A stretch of 64,000 bases of DNA from an uncultured Burkholderiales bacterium (GTDB lineage: Bacteria; Pseudomonadota; Gammaproteobacteria; Burkholderiales; Burkholderiaceae_C). Below, piece after piece: positions 43,878 through 52,926 of the stretch (its first letter is position 1; the number at the start of each line of letters is the position of its first letter). The translations under genes and the position numbers were made by a program. Under the pieces are notes generated by a model that did no database searches, was not told where the DNA came from, and saw nothing but the letters and a program-made list of their open reading frames with translations. The stretch is taken from assembly GCA_943908475.1 (NCBI GenBank), contig CALTTG010000014.1, positions 1-64,000 of the forward strand, read 5' to 3'.

Positions 43878-45134
43878 TCAGGCCTTGGCTTCGTCCAGAC
43901 CGAAGGCCTTGTGCAGCGCACGAACAGCCAGCTCCAGATACTTCTCGTCGATCACGACCGAGGTCTTGATTTCACTGGTCGTGATCATCTGGATGTTGAT
44001 GCGCTCATCAGACAAGGTCTTGAACATCGTGCTGGCAATGCCCACGTGGCTGCGCATGCCGATGCCCACGATGCTGACTTTGGCGATCTTGGCATCACCC
44101 ACCACCTCACGGGCACCCAACTCGGGCAACACCTGGGTTTGCAGCAACTCCATGGTGCGAGCGTGATCGCCACGCGGCACGGTGAACGAAAAGTCCGTTT
44201 TGCCATCGTGCGAGACGTTTTGGATGATCACGTCCACGTCGATGTTGGCGTCAGCCACCTTACCCAGGATCTGGTAAGCAATGCCGGGGGTGTCGGGCAC
44301 GCCGACCACGGTGATCTTGGCTTCGTCGCGGGTGAATGCGATGCCGGAAACAACGGCTTGTTCCATTTTTTCGTCTTCCTCAAAACTGATGAGCGTGCCC
44401 GACTTGGCTTCTTCTGCCAGGTCGATGTCCCAGGGGGTGAAGCTGGACAGCACACGAAGGGGCACACGGTATTTGCCGGCAAACTCCACCGAGCGGATCT
44501 GCAGCACCTTGGAGCCCAGGCTGGCCATTTCCAGCATTTCCTCGAAGCTGATGCTGTGCATGCGGCGGGCTTCAGGCACCACACGCGGGTCCGTCGTGTA
44601 GACGCCATCCACATCGGTGTAAATCAGGCACTCGTCGGCCTTCATCGCGGCGGCAACGGCCACCGCAGAGGTGTCAGAGCCCCCGCGCCCCAGCGTGGTG
44701 ATGTGGCCGTCAGGGTCGACACCCTGGAAGCCGGTGATGACCACCACCTTGCCCGCAGCCAGGTCGGCACGCACGCGGGCGTCATCGATGCTCTCGATCC
44801 GAGCCTTGGTGAAAGACGAGTCGGTCTTGATGGGGACCTGCCAGCCGGCATAGCTCACCGACTCCAGACCTTCGGCCTGCAATGCGATGGCCAACAGACC
44901 CGACGATACTTGCTCGCCCGTGGCGGCAATCATGTCGAGCTCTCGAGGGCTGGGGCTGGTGGACAGCTCTTTGGCCAAGCCGAGCAAGCGGTTGGTTTCG
45001 CCACTCATGGCCGACGGAACGACCACGAGTTGATGACCCGCCCGCACCCACTTGGCCACGCGCTTGGCCACGTTGCGGATGCGCTCGGTCGAGCCCATCG
45101 ACGTGCCGCCGTATTTGTGAACAATCAGTGCCAT
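43878..45134 (-). CDS. lysC: Aspartate kinase
   Basis: A 418-residue monofunctional aspartokinase that commits aspartate to lysine, threonine and methionine. The kinase domain opens VHKYGGTSMGSTERI and includes LGRGGSDTSAVAVA and the DPRVVPEARRM region. Two C-terminal ACT domains (about 265-410) provide feedback control by lysine/threonine. The domain structure is the class found in Burkholderiales. A possible -10 TAAAAT is at 45222-45227 (minus), giving a leader near 80 bases. The lysine-branch dap genes lie elsewhere in the window. Confidence 0.96.
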   Translation of the reverse strand: MALIVHKYGGTSMGSTERIRNVAKRVAKWVRAGHQLVVVPSAMSGETNRLLGLAKELSTSPSPRELDMIAATGEQVSSGLLAIALQAEGLESVSYAGWQVPIKTDSSFTKARIESIDDARVRADLAAGKVVVITGFQGVDPDGHITTLGRGGSDTSAVAVAAAMKADECLIYTDVDGVYTTDPRVVPEARRMHSISFEEMLEMASLGSKVLQIRSVEFAGKYRVPLRVLSSFTPWDIDLAEEAKSGTLISFEEDEKMEQAVVSGIAFTRDEAKITVVGVPDTPGIAYQILGKVADANIDVDVIIQNVSHDGKTDFSFTVPRGDHARTMELLQTQVLPELGAREVVGDAKIAKVSIVGIGMRSHVGIASTMFKTLSDERINIQMITTSEIKTSVVIDEKYLELAVRALHKAFGLDEAKA

Positions 45135-45221
45135 GTCAGACGTTGCTGAGTAGTGAAAACTTCCGTTTGGCTTGTGCAACCCAGGTCAACCAACCCCGGC
45201 CGCCGAACGGACAAACACGGG

Positions 45222-45227
45222 ATTTTA
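45222..45227 (-). promoter_or_regulatory. Possible -10 box of lysC
   Basis: TAAAAT on the minus strand, 88-93 bases before the lysC ATG. It lacks a well-placed -35. The spacer to tilS is 139 bases; I did not recognise a lysine riboswitch, which would also be too long for it. Confidence 0.35.
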
Positions 45228-45273
45228 GCCTCCCCCGACCAACCCGGTCTACTTGGGTATGCGCGTGGTCAGA

Positions 45274-46608
45274 TCAATTGACCCGCTTGTTCGGGGGTTG
45301 CCCAAGCACCAGGCGAACCCTGGGTGAACCGGGCCAGGCCGCTGCACGGGCGTCCACACCCAAGCCCGGCACAAACATCAAGGCACCCTCCTTGCTGAAC
45401 AGCAGGTGCGTTGGCCGCACCCCTCTGGGCACCCCTGCTGATTGAAACTGCTTCTTCAAGCTCCTGAGTGGGCGACCGGGCCCCATCTGAAACAGCTCGC
45501 CCCCATGGCGAGGCATCCAGCGCGCCCCCTGCATGCACTGAACCGGCACGCTGAGCGGGTGCTGGTCGTCACAAGGAACAGCCGTCACCACTGGGGGCAG
45601 GGGTTCTTCTCCGCGCGGCGCCCACTGCACCTCGCCGCGGCGCAGGGTCAGGACGCCACCGCCAGCAGCCATCGGCCAGCTCGCGACCGACCGAAGGTCA
45701 CGACATCGCCAGTCCGCCTGCAAAAGTCGAATCAACGACTGGGTCACACCGGCAGATGCGCGCTGCTCCAGCCAAGCCTTGAGCAACAAACGCTGCGCCG
45801 CCTCGGGCTGAAGGCGCCAGCGAGTGACGCTCAACCGGGCCGGATCATCGGGACAGACAGCGCCGAGCGCATCGTTCAACCAGCCTTGAAGGCACGCCTG
45901 AGCATCGGCCGCATGGGATGCCGCATCGCTCAACGCCAGGTCAGGCGATGGAAAGGCTTGACTCAGCGCGGGCCAGACCGTGTGCCGGAGCCGATTCCGA
46001 GCGAACCGAGGGTCTGCATTGCTTTCGTCGTCGACCCAGCGCAAGCCATGATGCTGCGCATAGGCCTGAATGCGCGAAGACTCCACCGAGAGCCAGGGGC
46101 GGCACCAAACCAGCCCGTCGCGGCGCACTTGCTGGGGCATGGCCGCCAAGCCCGCCAGCCCGCCCCCTCTCAAGGACTGCAGCAAGAAGGTTTCGGCCTG
46201 GTCGAGGCGGTGGTGGGCCAGCAGCAGTGCCCCCGCGCCGACCTCTTGGGCCATCTCCCGCAAGGCCTCGTAGCGTCCGGCTCGGGCCCAAGCCTCCACA
46301 CTGTCGCCCGACCTGGGCGCCCCGCTCAAGCGGCGCCCCCGAAAATCGACCGGCCACCCCAATGCTCGCCAAACGGCCACCTGGTCGGCCACATGCGCCC
46401 ACCACTGGTCGGCACGAGGGCTCAAGCCATGGTGCACGTGCAAAGCCACCACCTGGATGCCGGGCGCCTTCAAGGCCGCGTGCACCGTGGCATGCAGCAG
46501 GGCCATGGAGTCGCGTCCGCCACTGCAGGCGACAGCCACCACCTGAGGGCGACCGAGCGCCACGCAGGCGCTGAGGTCAACGCTCAGTGGTGTCGGTGTA
46601 GCGTCCAT
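45274..46608 (-). CDS. tilS: tRNA(Ile)-lysidine synthase TilS
   Basis: A 444-residue TilS that attaches lysine to C34 of the tRNA-Ile CAU anticodon so it reads AUA. The PP-loop ATP motif is ACSGGRDSMALLHA (about 27-40). HHRLDQAETFLLQSLRGGGLAGL and SRIQAYAQHHGLRWVDDESNADPRFARNRLRH are the tRNA-handling segments. The C-terminal TilS domain is at about 370-440. The start is ATG 46608; a further in-frame ATG at 46626 is possible. Both lie inside accA, so the two genes overlap. Confidence 0.93.
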   Translation of the reverse strand: MDATPTPLSVDLSACVALGRPQVVAVACSGGRDSMALLHATVHAALKAPGIQVVALHVHHGLSPRADQWWAHVADQVAVWRALGWPVDFRGRRLSGAPRSGDSVEAWARAGRYEALREMAQEVGAGALLLAHHRLDQAETFLLQSLRGGGLAGLAAMPQQVRRDGLVWCRPWLSVESSRIQAYAQHHGLRWVDDESNADPRFARNRLRHTVWPALSQAFPSPDLALSDAASHAADAQACLQGWLNDALGAVCPDDPARLSVTRWRLQPEAAQRLLLKAWLEQRASAGVTQSLIRLLQADWRCRDLRSVASWPMAAGGGVLTLRRGEVQWAPRGEEPLPPVVTAVPCDDQHPLSVPVQCMQGARWMPRHGGELFQMGPGRPLRSLKKQFQSAGVPRGVRPTHLLFSKEGALMFVPGLGVDARAAAWPGSPRVRLVLGQPPNKRVN

Positions 46609-47548
46609 AGGCCTGCAACCGGTCATAGCGCTGCTGCAGGAGGTCCTTGACTTTCAGGTCACTCAACTGGCGAACAGCATCGGTCAGTCCGCGCTTGAGG
46701 TTGGCGCAGGCCTGTTTGTGATCCCGGTGGGCGCCGCCAACCGGCTCCGAGACGATCTTGTCCACCAACCCCAAGGCTTTGAGGCGATGCGCGGTGATGC
46801 CCAAAGCCTCCGCAGCATCCGAGGCCTTGTCGGACGTCTTCCAGAGGATGGAAGCGCAGCCTTCGGGCGAAATCACTGAATACACCGAATACTGGAGCAT
46901 GAGCACCTGATCGGCCACGCTGATGGCCAGCGCGCCACCCGAGCCGCCCTCCCCGATGATGGTCGTGATGATGGGCACCTCAAGACGTGCCATCTCGAAG
47001 ATGTTGCGCCCAATGGCCTCAGACTGATTGCGCTCTTCTGCGCCAATGCCCGGGTAGGCGCCCGGGGTGTCCACGAACGTGAAGACGGGCAGGCCGAACT
47101 TCTCGGCCGTCTGCATCAGGCGCAGCGCCTTGCGATAGCCCTCCGGCCGGGACATGCCGAAATTGCGCGCGGCACGCTCTTTGGTATCGCGCCCCTTTTG
47201 ATGCCCGACCACCATGCAGGCTTGGCCATTGAAGCGAGCCAACCCGCCGACGATGGACAGATCGTCCTGGAAGTGACGGTCACCGTGCATTTCCTGGAAG
47301 TCGGTGAACAGCTCGTTCACATAGTCCAGCGTGTAAGGACGCTGGGGGTGACGCGCAATTTGGGTGACCTGCCAAGGGGTCAGGTTGGCGTAGATGTCTT
47401 TGGTGAGCTGGGTGCTCTTCTTGCTCAACCGATCGATTTCCTCCGAGATGTCCACGGCAGACTCGCTCTGCACATATCGGAGCTCGTCGATCTTGGTTTC
47501 CAGCTCGGCGATGGGCTGTTCAAATTCGAGAAAGTGGCGTTTGCTCAT
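46577..47548 (-). CDS. accA: Acetyl-CoA carboxylase carboxyltransferase subunit alpha
   Basis: A 323-residue AccA that, with AccD, moves carboxyl from biotin to acetyl-CoA to make malonyl-CoA for fatty acid synthesis. Characteristic stretches are FTDFQEMHGDRHFQDDLSIVGG, the oxyanion-hole glycines in FVDTPGAYPGIGAEERNQSEAIG, and IITTIIGEGGSGGALAISVADQVLML. Length is standard. The 3' end overlaps tilS. Confidence 0.97.
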   Translation of the reverse strand: MSKRHFLEFEQPIAELETKIDELRYVQSESAVDISEEIDRLSKKSTQLTKDIYANLTPWQVTQIARHPQRPYTLDYVNELFTDFQEMHGDRHFQDDLSIVGGLARFNGQACMVVGHQKGRDTKERAARNFGMSRPEGYRKALRLMQTAEKFGLPVFTFVDTPGAYPGIGAEERNQSEAIGRNIFEMARLEVPIITTIIGEGGSGGALAISVADQVLMLQYSVYSVISPEGCASILWKTSDKASDAAEALGITAHRLKALGLVDKIVSEPVGGAHRDHKQACANLKRGLTDAVRQLSDLKVKDLLQQRYDRLQAYGRYTDTTER

Positions 47549-47626
47549 GGCACGTCATCCTGTCGGTTCGCCCCGGAACGGTGAGCCCGGCGCGTCATGT
47601 CCTGACGGGGAAGGTCTCCCCGCCGC

Positions 47627-48319
47627 TCAGTATTCCACGGGGAGCGGATCCAGGCTGCGCCAAAGATACCAAGTTCCCACGGTGCGGTACGGGGCCCAAG
47701 CCTCCGCGATGTCTCGCGCCTCGGCGCGCGAGACCGGCTCCCCGCTGAAGTAGTTGACACTGATGCCCTTGATCAACCCTGCATCGTCCAGCGGCAGGAT
47801 GTTGGATCGCATCAGGTGAAAAATGAGGAACATCTCGGCGGTCCAGCGCCCAATGCCCCGAATGTCCACCAACTCTTCGACGATGGCTTCGTCGTCCATG
47901 CCCGCCCACTGGTCCACGTGCACTTTGCCGTCGGCGAAATGCTTCGCGAGGTCTTGCAAGTAATCCACCTTCCGAGCCGGCAGGCCTGCTGATTTCAGAA
48001 CCAAGGGATCCAAGCTCAAAATGGCCTCGACAGGCACCGACTGCTTCGGGGCCTCGGCATCGTGGCCCACCAAAGCCAGCAGCTTGCCCCAGGCCGTCTG
48101 AGCGGCTTTGACGGAAATTTGCTGGCCCACGATCGAGCGAGCCAAGGTGGTGAAGGCATCGCCACGGCTGTACAGGCGCGCCAGGCCATGATCGGCAATC
48201 AGCTTTCGCATGACCCGATCTCGCTTGGCAAGGTGCTTGCACGCCTCGTCCCAATACGGCGGCGTGACAGGGGCGATGTCGCCGACCTCGGCGGTCGGCA
48301 AGGCGGGCTTGGCGCTCAT
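47627..48319 (-). CDS. DNA-3-methyladenine glycosylase 2-type (AlkA-like)
   Basis: A 230-residue HhH-GPD base-excision glycosylase removing alkylated purines. The domain order is FTTLARSIVGQQISVKAA, the hairpin-helix-hairpin VDIRGIGRWTAEMFLIF, and the catalytic Asp in LPLDDAGLIKG. Length is of the compact AlkA/MAG II type without the E. coli N-terminal domain. It overlaps the cysS stop by one base (TGATG), so translation is coupled to cysS. Confidence 0.92.
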   Translation of the reverse strand: MSAKPALPTAEVGDIAPVTPPYWDEACKHLAKRDRVMRKLIADHGLARLYSRGDAFTTLARSIVGQQISVKAAQTAWGKLLALVGHDAEAPKQSVPVEAILSLDPLVLKSAGLPARKVDYLQDLAKHFADGKVHVDQWAGMDDEAIVEELVDIRGIGRWTAEMFLIFHLMRSNILPLDDAGLIKGISVNYFSGEPVSRAEARDIAEAWAPYRTVGTWYLWRSLDPLPVEY

Positions 48320-49707
48320 CAGGCTTTGACCCAGGTGGTGCCTTGGGCTGAGTCCTTCAGCACGATGCCCATGTCCGTCAATTGCTGGCGGATCTGGTCA
48401 GCACGCGCAAAGTCTTTGGCCTGCTTGGCCTCAGCGCGCGCCTGAATCAGGGCTTCAATGGCCGATGCGTCGGCCCCTTCCGCACCCCCACCTTGCAAAT
48501 GAGACCGAGGGTCTTGCTGCAACAAGCCCAGGCACGCCCCCAACCCCTTCAGCAAGCGGGCGGCATCCACCGAGCGTTCGCGGTTGAAATCAGCGGCCAG
48601 GTCAAACAGGACCGACACCGCCATCGGTGTGTTGATGTCTTCGTCCATCGCCGCCTTGAAACGCGCCGCCATGGGGTGCGCCCAATCGACGGTCAGGTCG
48701 GTGTCGTCGGGCAGCTGCGCGGCCTCCAAGGCCGTGTACAGCCGACGCAAGCCATTGCGGGCGTCGTCCAGACCGGCATCGCTGTAATTGAAGGGGCTGC
48801 GGTAATGCACCCGCAACATGAAGAAGCGAACGGTTTCGCCGTCGTAGCTCTTGAGCACGTCCCGGATGGTGAAGAAGTTGCCCAAGGACTTGGACATCTT
48901 CTCGTTGTCCACGTTCAGGAAGCCGTTGTGCATCCAGTAATTGACAAACCGCTTGCCACTGGCGCCTTCGCTTTGCGCAATCTCGTTTTCGTGGTGGGGA
49001 AACTGCAGGTCCAGACCGCCGCCGTGGATGTCGAATTGCTCGCCCAGCAACGCACAGCTCATGGCCGAGCACTCGATGTGCCAACCCGGACGTCCGGCAC
49101 CAAAGGGCGATTCGTATTTGGCATCCGCAGGCTCCTCAGGCTTGGCGGACTTCCACAACACGAAATCCATGGGGTCTTGCTTGCTGTCGTCCACGGACAC
49201 ACGCTCGCCAGCACGCAGGTCGTCCAGCGACTTGCCTGACAGCTTTCCATACCCCTCGAACTTGCGAACGGCGTAATTCACATCGCCATTGCCGGCGCGG
49301 TAAGCCAACCCCTTGGCTTCGAGCTTGCCGATGAGGTCGAGCATCTGCCCAACATATTCGGTCGCACGGGGCTCATGCGTCGGGGGCTCAATGCCCAGCG
49401 CGCCGATGTCGGCATGCATCGCCGCCGTCATTTCGTCGGTCAACTGACGAATGGTGATGCCTCGCTCGACCGCCCGTCGGATGATCTTGTCGTCGATGTC
49501 CGTGATGTTGCGAACATAAGTGACTTGATAGCCCGCGGCTTTCAGCCACCGTTGCACCACGTCGAAGGACATCATCATCCGGGCATGCCCCACATGACAG
49601 TAGTCATAGATGGTCATGCCACAGACATACATCCGGACCTGACCAGGGGTGATCGGAGAAAAGGTTTCGACCTGACGGGTCAGGCTGTTGAAAATGCGCA
49701 AACTCAT
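48319..49707 (-). CDS. cysS: Cysteinyl-tRNA synthetase
   Basis: A 462-residue class I aminoacyl-tRNA synthetase. The HIGH-like motif is in CGMTIYDYCHVGHARMMM, zinc-binding Cys/His residues occur in the HIECSAMSCALLG and FPHHENEIAQSE region, and KMSKSLGN (about 268-275) is the second signature. The C-terminal anticodon-binding domain is complete. Its upstream neighbour is the divergent TPR gene. Confidence 0.97.
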   Translation of the reverse strand: MSLRIFNSLTRQVETFSPITPGQVRMYVCGMTIYDYCHVGHARMMMSFDVVQRWLKAAGYQVTYVRNITDIDDKIIRRAVERGITIRQLTDEMTAAMHADIGALGIEPPTHEPRATEYVGQMLDLIGKLEAKGLAYRAGNGDVNYAVRKFEGYGKLSGKSLDDLRAGERVSVDDSKQDPMDFVLWKSAKPEEPADAKYESPFGAGRPGWHIECSAMSCALLGEQFDIHGGGLDLQFPHHENEIAQSEGASGKRFVNYWMHNGFLNVDNEKMSKSLGNFFTIRDVLKSYDGETVRFFMLRVHYRSPFNYSDAGLDDARNGLRRLYTALEAAQLPDDTDLTVDWAHPMAARFKAAMDEDINTPMAVSVLFDLAADFNRERSVDAARLLKGLGACLGLLQQDPRSHLQGGGAEGADASAIEALIQARAEAKQAKDFARADQIRQQLTDMGIVLKDSAQGTTWVKA

Positions 49708-49754
49708 GGGGCAAACGGACGGATCGTCGGGCGTGGGACCATTGAAACGCCCGT

Positions 49755-49782
49755 TTGGGCGCTGTGGTCACTCAGCTACAAT
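49755..49782 (+). promoter_or_regulatory. Predicted promoter of the TPR/L,D-transpeptidase operon
   Basis: TTGGGC (49755-49760), a 16-base spacer and TACAAT (49777-49782). The start near 49789 is about 95-122 bases before the likely start codon. A small hairpin (CGCCC-GTTT-GGGCG, 49748-49761) overlaps the -35. Confidence 0.5.
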
Positions 49783-49910
49783 CGAACGAGTATAGCCGCG
49801 AGGCGTTCGCAGGTGCAGGCAGGATCAGGGTCAACCGGCAGGCTCCGCCCGTCGCGACACTGTTATCCTCTCGCGCATCCTTCATGTCCATTTTTTCACC
49901 AGCTGATCAC

Positions 49911-51002
49911 ATGCGAGTTGTTGCGCCCCCCTTCGGAGCCCGTCTGTCCGCCCTGGCCATGCGGTGTGTTGCCATCGCCGTTCTCGGCCTGAGCAGCCAC
50001 GTGGTCCGAGCCGATGAAGTGGCCGATGTGCAAAAGCTGTTGGCCGCTGGCAAGAATGTCGAGGCGCTTCAGAAGGCCGACCAATTCCTCGCCGGCAAGC
50101 CCCGTGACCCCATGATGCGCTTCCTGCGCGGGATCAGCCTGTCGCAAGCAGGCCGCACGGCTGAAGCCATCACCACCTTCCAAAAGCTGACCGAAGACTT
50201 CCCCGAGCTGCCAGAGCCCTTCAACAACCTGGCCGTCCTGTACGCTCAGCAAGGGCAGTACGACAAGTCGCGCACGGCCTTGGAAATGGCCATTCGCACG
50301 AACCCCAGCTACGCCACGGCGTACGAAAACCTGGGTGATGTCTACGCCAAACTGGCCAGCCAAGCCTATTCCAAGGCGCTGCAGATCGACACCCGTTCGG
50401 CCGTGGCCCCCAAACTGGCCATGATCCGCGACCTGTTCCCCAAGGATCGCAACAGCATCCCGGGCAGCACGCAGGTGGCCGCCATCACGCCCGCCCCCAC
50501 GCCCGCCCCTACGCCGGTAGCGGCGCCCACTCCCGTGGCGCAGCCGAAGCCTGCGCCAGCACCGGCCCCTGTGGCGGCACCCGCCCCTGCACCTGCACCC
50601 GTGGCGCCACCGAAGCCAGCACCTGTTCCCGCCCCTGCACCGGCCGTCGAGGTCAAGCAGGAGGCTCGCACGCGTGACGTCGAAGCCGCCATCAAGGAAT
50701 GGGCCACGGCGTGGAGCAACAAGGACATGGGTGGCTACCTGAGCGCCTATGCACGTGATTTCGACGGTGGCAAAGGCAGTCGCAAAGCCTGGGAGCAAGA
50801 ACGTCGCGAGCGGATCACCGGCAAGCGCAGCATCTCTGTCAAAATCAGCGACATGGACGTGAAGGTGGATGGCGACAAAGCCGTCGCCCGCTTCCGCCAG
50901 GAATACCGCGCTGACGGCTTGAACATCAGCAGCGGCAAGCGCCTGGATCTGGTCCGCTCGGGCAAAGAGTGGGTGATCGTGAAGGAATCGTCTGGCTCGT
51001 GA
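49911..51002 (+). CDS. Exported TPR protein with C-terminal NTF2-like (Cds6) domain
   Basis: A 363-residue secreted protein. A signal peptide (about 1-35, ending SSHVVRA) precedes about three tetratricopeptide repeats (about 38-165, with QKADQFLAGKPRDPMMRFLR, EPFNNLAVLYAQQGQYDKSR and ATAYENLGDVYAKL). A Pro/Ala-rich spacer (about 190-250) follows. The C-terminal domain (about 255-363, VEAAIKEWATAWSNKDMGGYL) is NTF2/Cds6-like, the same domain as in the next gene's C-terminus. It probably scaffolds envelope complexes with the L,D-transpeptidase. ATG 49911 opens the signal; ATG 49884 is also possible. TGATG overlap with the next gene. Confidence 0.8.
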   Translation: MRVVAPPFGARLSALAMRCVAIAVLGLSSHVVRADEVADVQKLLAAGKNVEALQKADQFLAGKPRDPMMRFLRGISLSQAGRTAEAITTFQKLTEDFPELPEPFNNLAVLYAQQGQYDKSRTALEMAIRTNPSYATAYENLGDVYAKLASQAYSKALQIDTRSAVAPKLAMIRDLFPKDRNSIPGSTQVAAITPAPTPAPTPVAAPTPVAQPKPAPAPAPVAAPAPAPAPVAPPKPAPVPAPAPAVEVKQEARTRDVEAAIKEWATAWSNKDMGGYLSAYARDFDGGKGSRKAWEQERRERITGKRSISVKISDMDVKVDGDKAVARFRQEYRADGLNISSGKRLDLVRSGKEWVIVKESSGS

Positions 51003-52354
51003 TGAAACGTTCTCGCAAGCGCCAGCCAATGTTGTCGGCTGGGCGGCTCGCGGCACTGGTGCTTGGCGTCAGTGCCCCCTTGCTGTTTTGGGCAGCCTCG
51101 CACTGGAAGCTTGAGGCTGCGTCTTTTCGCGACCTCATCAAACCCATTGGCGCCGTCTCTGCGGCTGAGCGCCCTGCCCCTCCTGACACCCTGATTGCAC
51201 AGTCGGCCGCGCCTCAACCCCGAGCGTTGATCGACACATCCGGAGACCCATCACCTGAGGGTCGCATGCTGGAGGTCTATCGCCTGATCGGTCAGGGCCA
51301 GATGGCCGAAGCCCTGAACAAGGTGCGAAAGCTCACCGAGGATGTGCCGAATTTCCAACTGGCACAACTCACCTATGGTGACCTGCTGCTGGCCCAAACC
51401 GCTCCCATTCACCACATGGGCAGTGCGCCAGCCGCCTTGCTGGCCAAAGCGCCGGAGCGGGTCAACCAGCTGCGCGCAGAAGCCCTGAGGCGAATTGCAG
51501 CCCTGCAGGAGAAACCACCGGTGGGGGCGATTCCTCGCGCCATCGTGGAGCTGCCGCCCAGCAGCAAGCACGTCATTGCGGTGGATGCGAGCAAGTCTCG
51601 CTTGTACCTGTTCGAAAACCGCGCGACCGGGCTGCAACTGGTGGCCGACCACTACGCATCCATCGGGAAACTCGGGGCCGAAAAAAGCGTTCAAGGCGAC
51701 CAACGAACGCCCATCGGCGTTTACTACATCACCAGCCGGCTCGAGCCCAGCCAACTGACCGACTTCTACGGCGCAGGCGCCCTGCCGCTGAACTACCCCA
51801 ATGAACATGACAAGCGCATGGGGCGGACGGGTAGCGGCATCTGGCTGCACGGTGTTCCCAGTGAGAACTACGCCCGGAGCCCCCACAGCACCGACGGCTG
51901 TGTGGCCATGTCCAACCCGGAACTGAAAACCATCCTGGACAAGGTGCAACCGCGTACCACGCCGGTGGTCATCGCCAAGTCCCTGGAGTGGATCGAGCCT
52001 CAAGCCCAAGAAACCGAGCGGCGCAGCCTGCGCAACCTCATCGAAGGTTGGCGTGTTGCGCGCAGCGGCGGCGATCTCAATCGCCTGATGTCGTTTTACT
52101 CTGCAAAGTTTTCCAGTGGCGGCAAAGACCTCCAACAATGGCGGCAGCAGTTGAGCCTGGAGACCGCCAACGGGAAGACTCGGGCCATGCAGGTCAAAGA
52201 GCTGGCCATCCTGGGTTGGCACGACCGCTCTGATTTGATGGTCGTGACCTTCGCAGAGTTGCCCGACGGCGAACGCACCGGCGTGATCAAGCGCCAGTAC
52301 TGGACCAAGGAAGACGGTCTGTGGAAGATCTTTTTCGAAGGAGTGATCGGATGA
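51002..52354 (+). CDS. L,D-transpeptidase (YafK-like) with NTF2-like C-terminal domain
   Basis: A 450-residue envelope protein. An N-terminal signal anchor (about 12-34) and a linker precede a YkuD catalytic domain (about 180-315). The catalytic Cys is in HSTDGCVAM and an upstream His is in IWLHGVPSENYA; the STDGC variant matches the YafK-like subgroup rather than the SHGC of classic Ldt enzymes. The remaining about 110 residues (LRNLIEGWRVARSGGDLNRLM onward) are an NTF2/Cds6-like domain, ending YWTKEDGLWKIFFEGVIG. Such enzymes make or cut 3-3 or lipoprotein crosslinks in peptidoglycan. ATG 51002 overlaps the previous stop, and ppiA begins inside its last codons. Confidence 0.88.
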   Translation: MKRSRKRQPMLSAGRLAALVLGVSAPLLFWAASHWKLEAASFRDLIKPIGAVSAAERPAPPDTLIAQSAAPQPRALIDTSGDPSPEGRMLEVYRLIGQGQMAEALNKVRKLTEDVPNFQLAQLTYGDLLLAQTAPIHHMGSAPAALLAKAPERVNQLRAEALRRIAALQEKPPVGAIPRAIVELPPSSKHVIAVDASKSRLYLFENRATGLQLVADHYASIGKLGAEKSVQGDQRTPIGVYYITSRLEPSQLTDFYGAGALPLNYPNEHDKRMGRTGSGIWLHGVPSENYARSPHSTDGCVAMSNPELKTILDKVQPRTTPVVIAKSLEWIEPQAQETERRSLRNLIEGWRVARSGGDLNRLMSFYSAKFSSGGKDLQQWRQQLSLETANGKTRAMQVKELAILGWHDRSDLMVVTFAELPDGERTGVIKRQYWTKEDGLWKIFFEGVIG

Positions 52355-52923
52355 ATTTCGCGATGAAAAGTGCCCGAGTTGCGCTGGCTGCCTTGGCCGC
52401 CGCGAGCTTCAGCGTGAGTGCCCTGGCGCAAAACGTTCGCCTCAGCACCAGCGAGGGCGACATCGTGGTGGAACTCAATGCCGCCAAAGCCCCCAAGACC
52501 GTGGCCAACTTCGTTCAATACGTCAAAGACGGTCACTACAGCGGAACCATCTTTCACCGCGTGATCGACAACTTCATGATCCAAGGCGGCGGCATGGCCC
52601 CTGACATGTCCGAAAAGAAAACCCGGGCCCCCATCCCGCTGGAAAGCCGCAATGGTTTGGTCAATGCACGCGGCACCATCGCGATGGCACGCACCATGGA
52701 CCCCAACTCGGCGACCGCACAGTTCTTCATCAACGTGAAGGACAATGCCTTCCTCGACGCTGCCAACTCCCCCGACGGCAACGGCTACGCCGTGTTCGGC
52801 AAGGTGGTCAAGGGCATGGACGTGATCGACAAGATCCGGAAAGTCCCCACGGGGCGCAAAGGCATGCACGGCGATGTGCCGCAGCAACCCATCCTCATCA
52901 AACAAGCCACGCTGGAGAAATGA
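52351..52923 (+). CDS. ppiA: Periplasmic peptidyl-prolyl cis-trans isomerase A
   Basis: A 190-residue cyclophilin with a signal peptide (about 1-28, ending VSALAQ). The cyclophilin motifs YSGTIFHRVIDNFMIQGGG and NSATAQFFINVKDNAFLDA are conserved. It speeds proline isomerisation of exported proteins. ATG 52351 overlaps the transpeptidase stop (ATGA) and has GAAGGAG seven bases upstream. It is followed closely by the cytoplasmic paralogue ppiB. Confidence 0.95.
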   Translation: MNFAMKSARVALAALAAASFSVSALAQNVRLSTSEGDIVVELNAAKAPKTVANFVQYVKDGHYSGTIFHRVIDNFMIQGGGMAPDMSEKKTRAPIPLESRNGLVNARGTIAMARTMDPNSATAQFFINVKDNAFLDAANSPDGNGYAVFGKVVKGMDVIDKIRKVPTGRKGMHGDVPQQPILIKQATLEK

Positions 52924-52926
52924 ACC

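Noticed and set aside
43514..43921. Open frames covering the tRNA-Ser and pyrG leader
   Set aside because: They run across a clear tRNA, its terminator and the pyrG promoter; no protein features.
45135..45273. Lysine riboswitch ahead of lysC
   Set aside because: The spacer is shorter than a lysine aptamer, and no matching core was seen.
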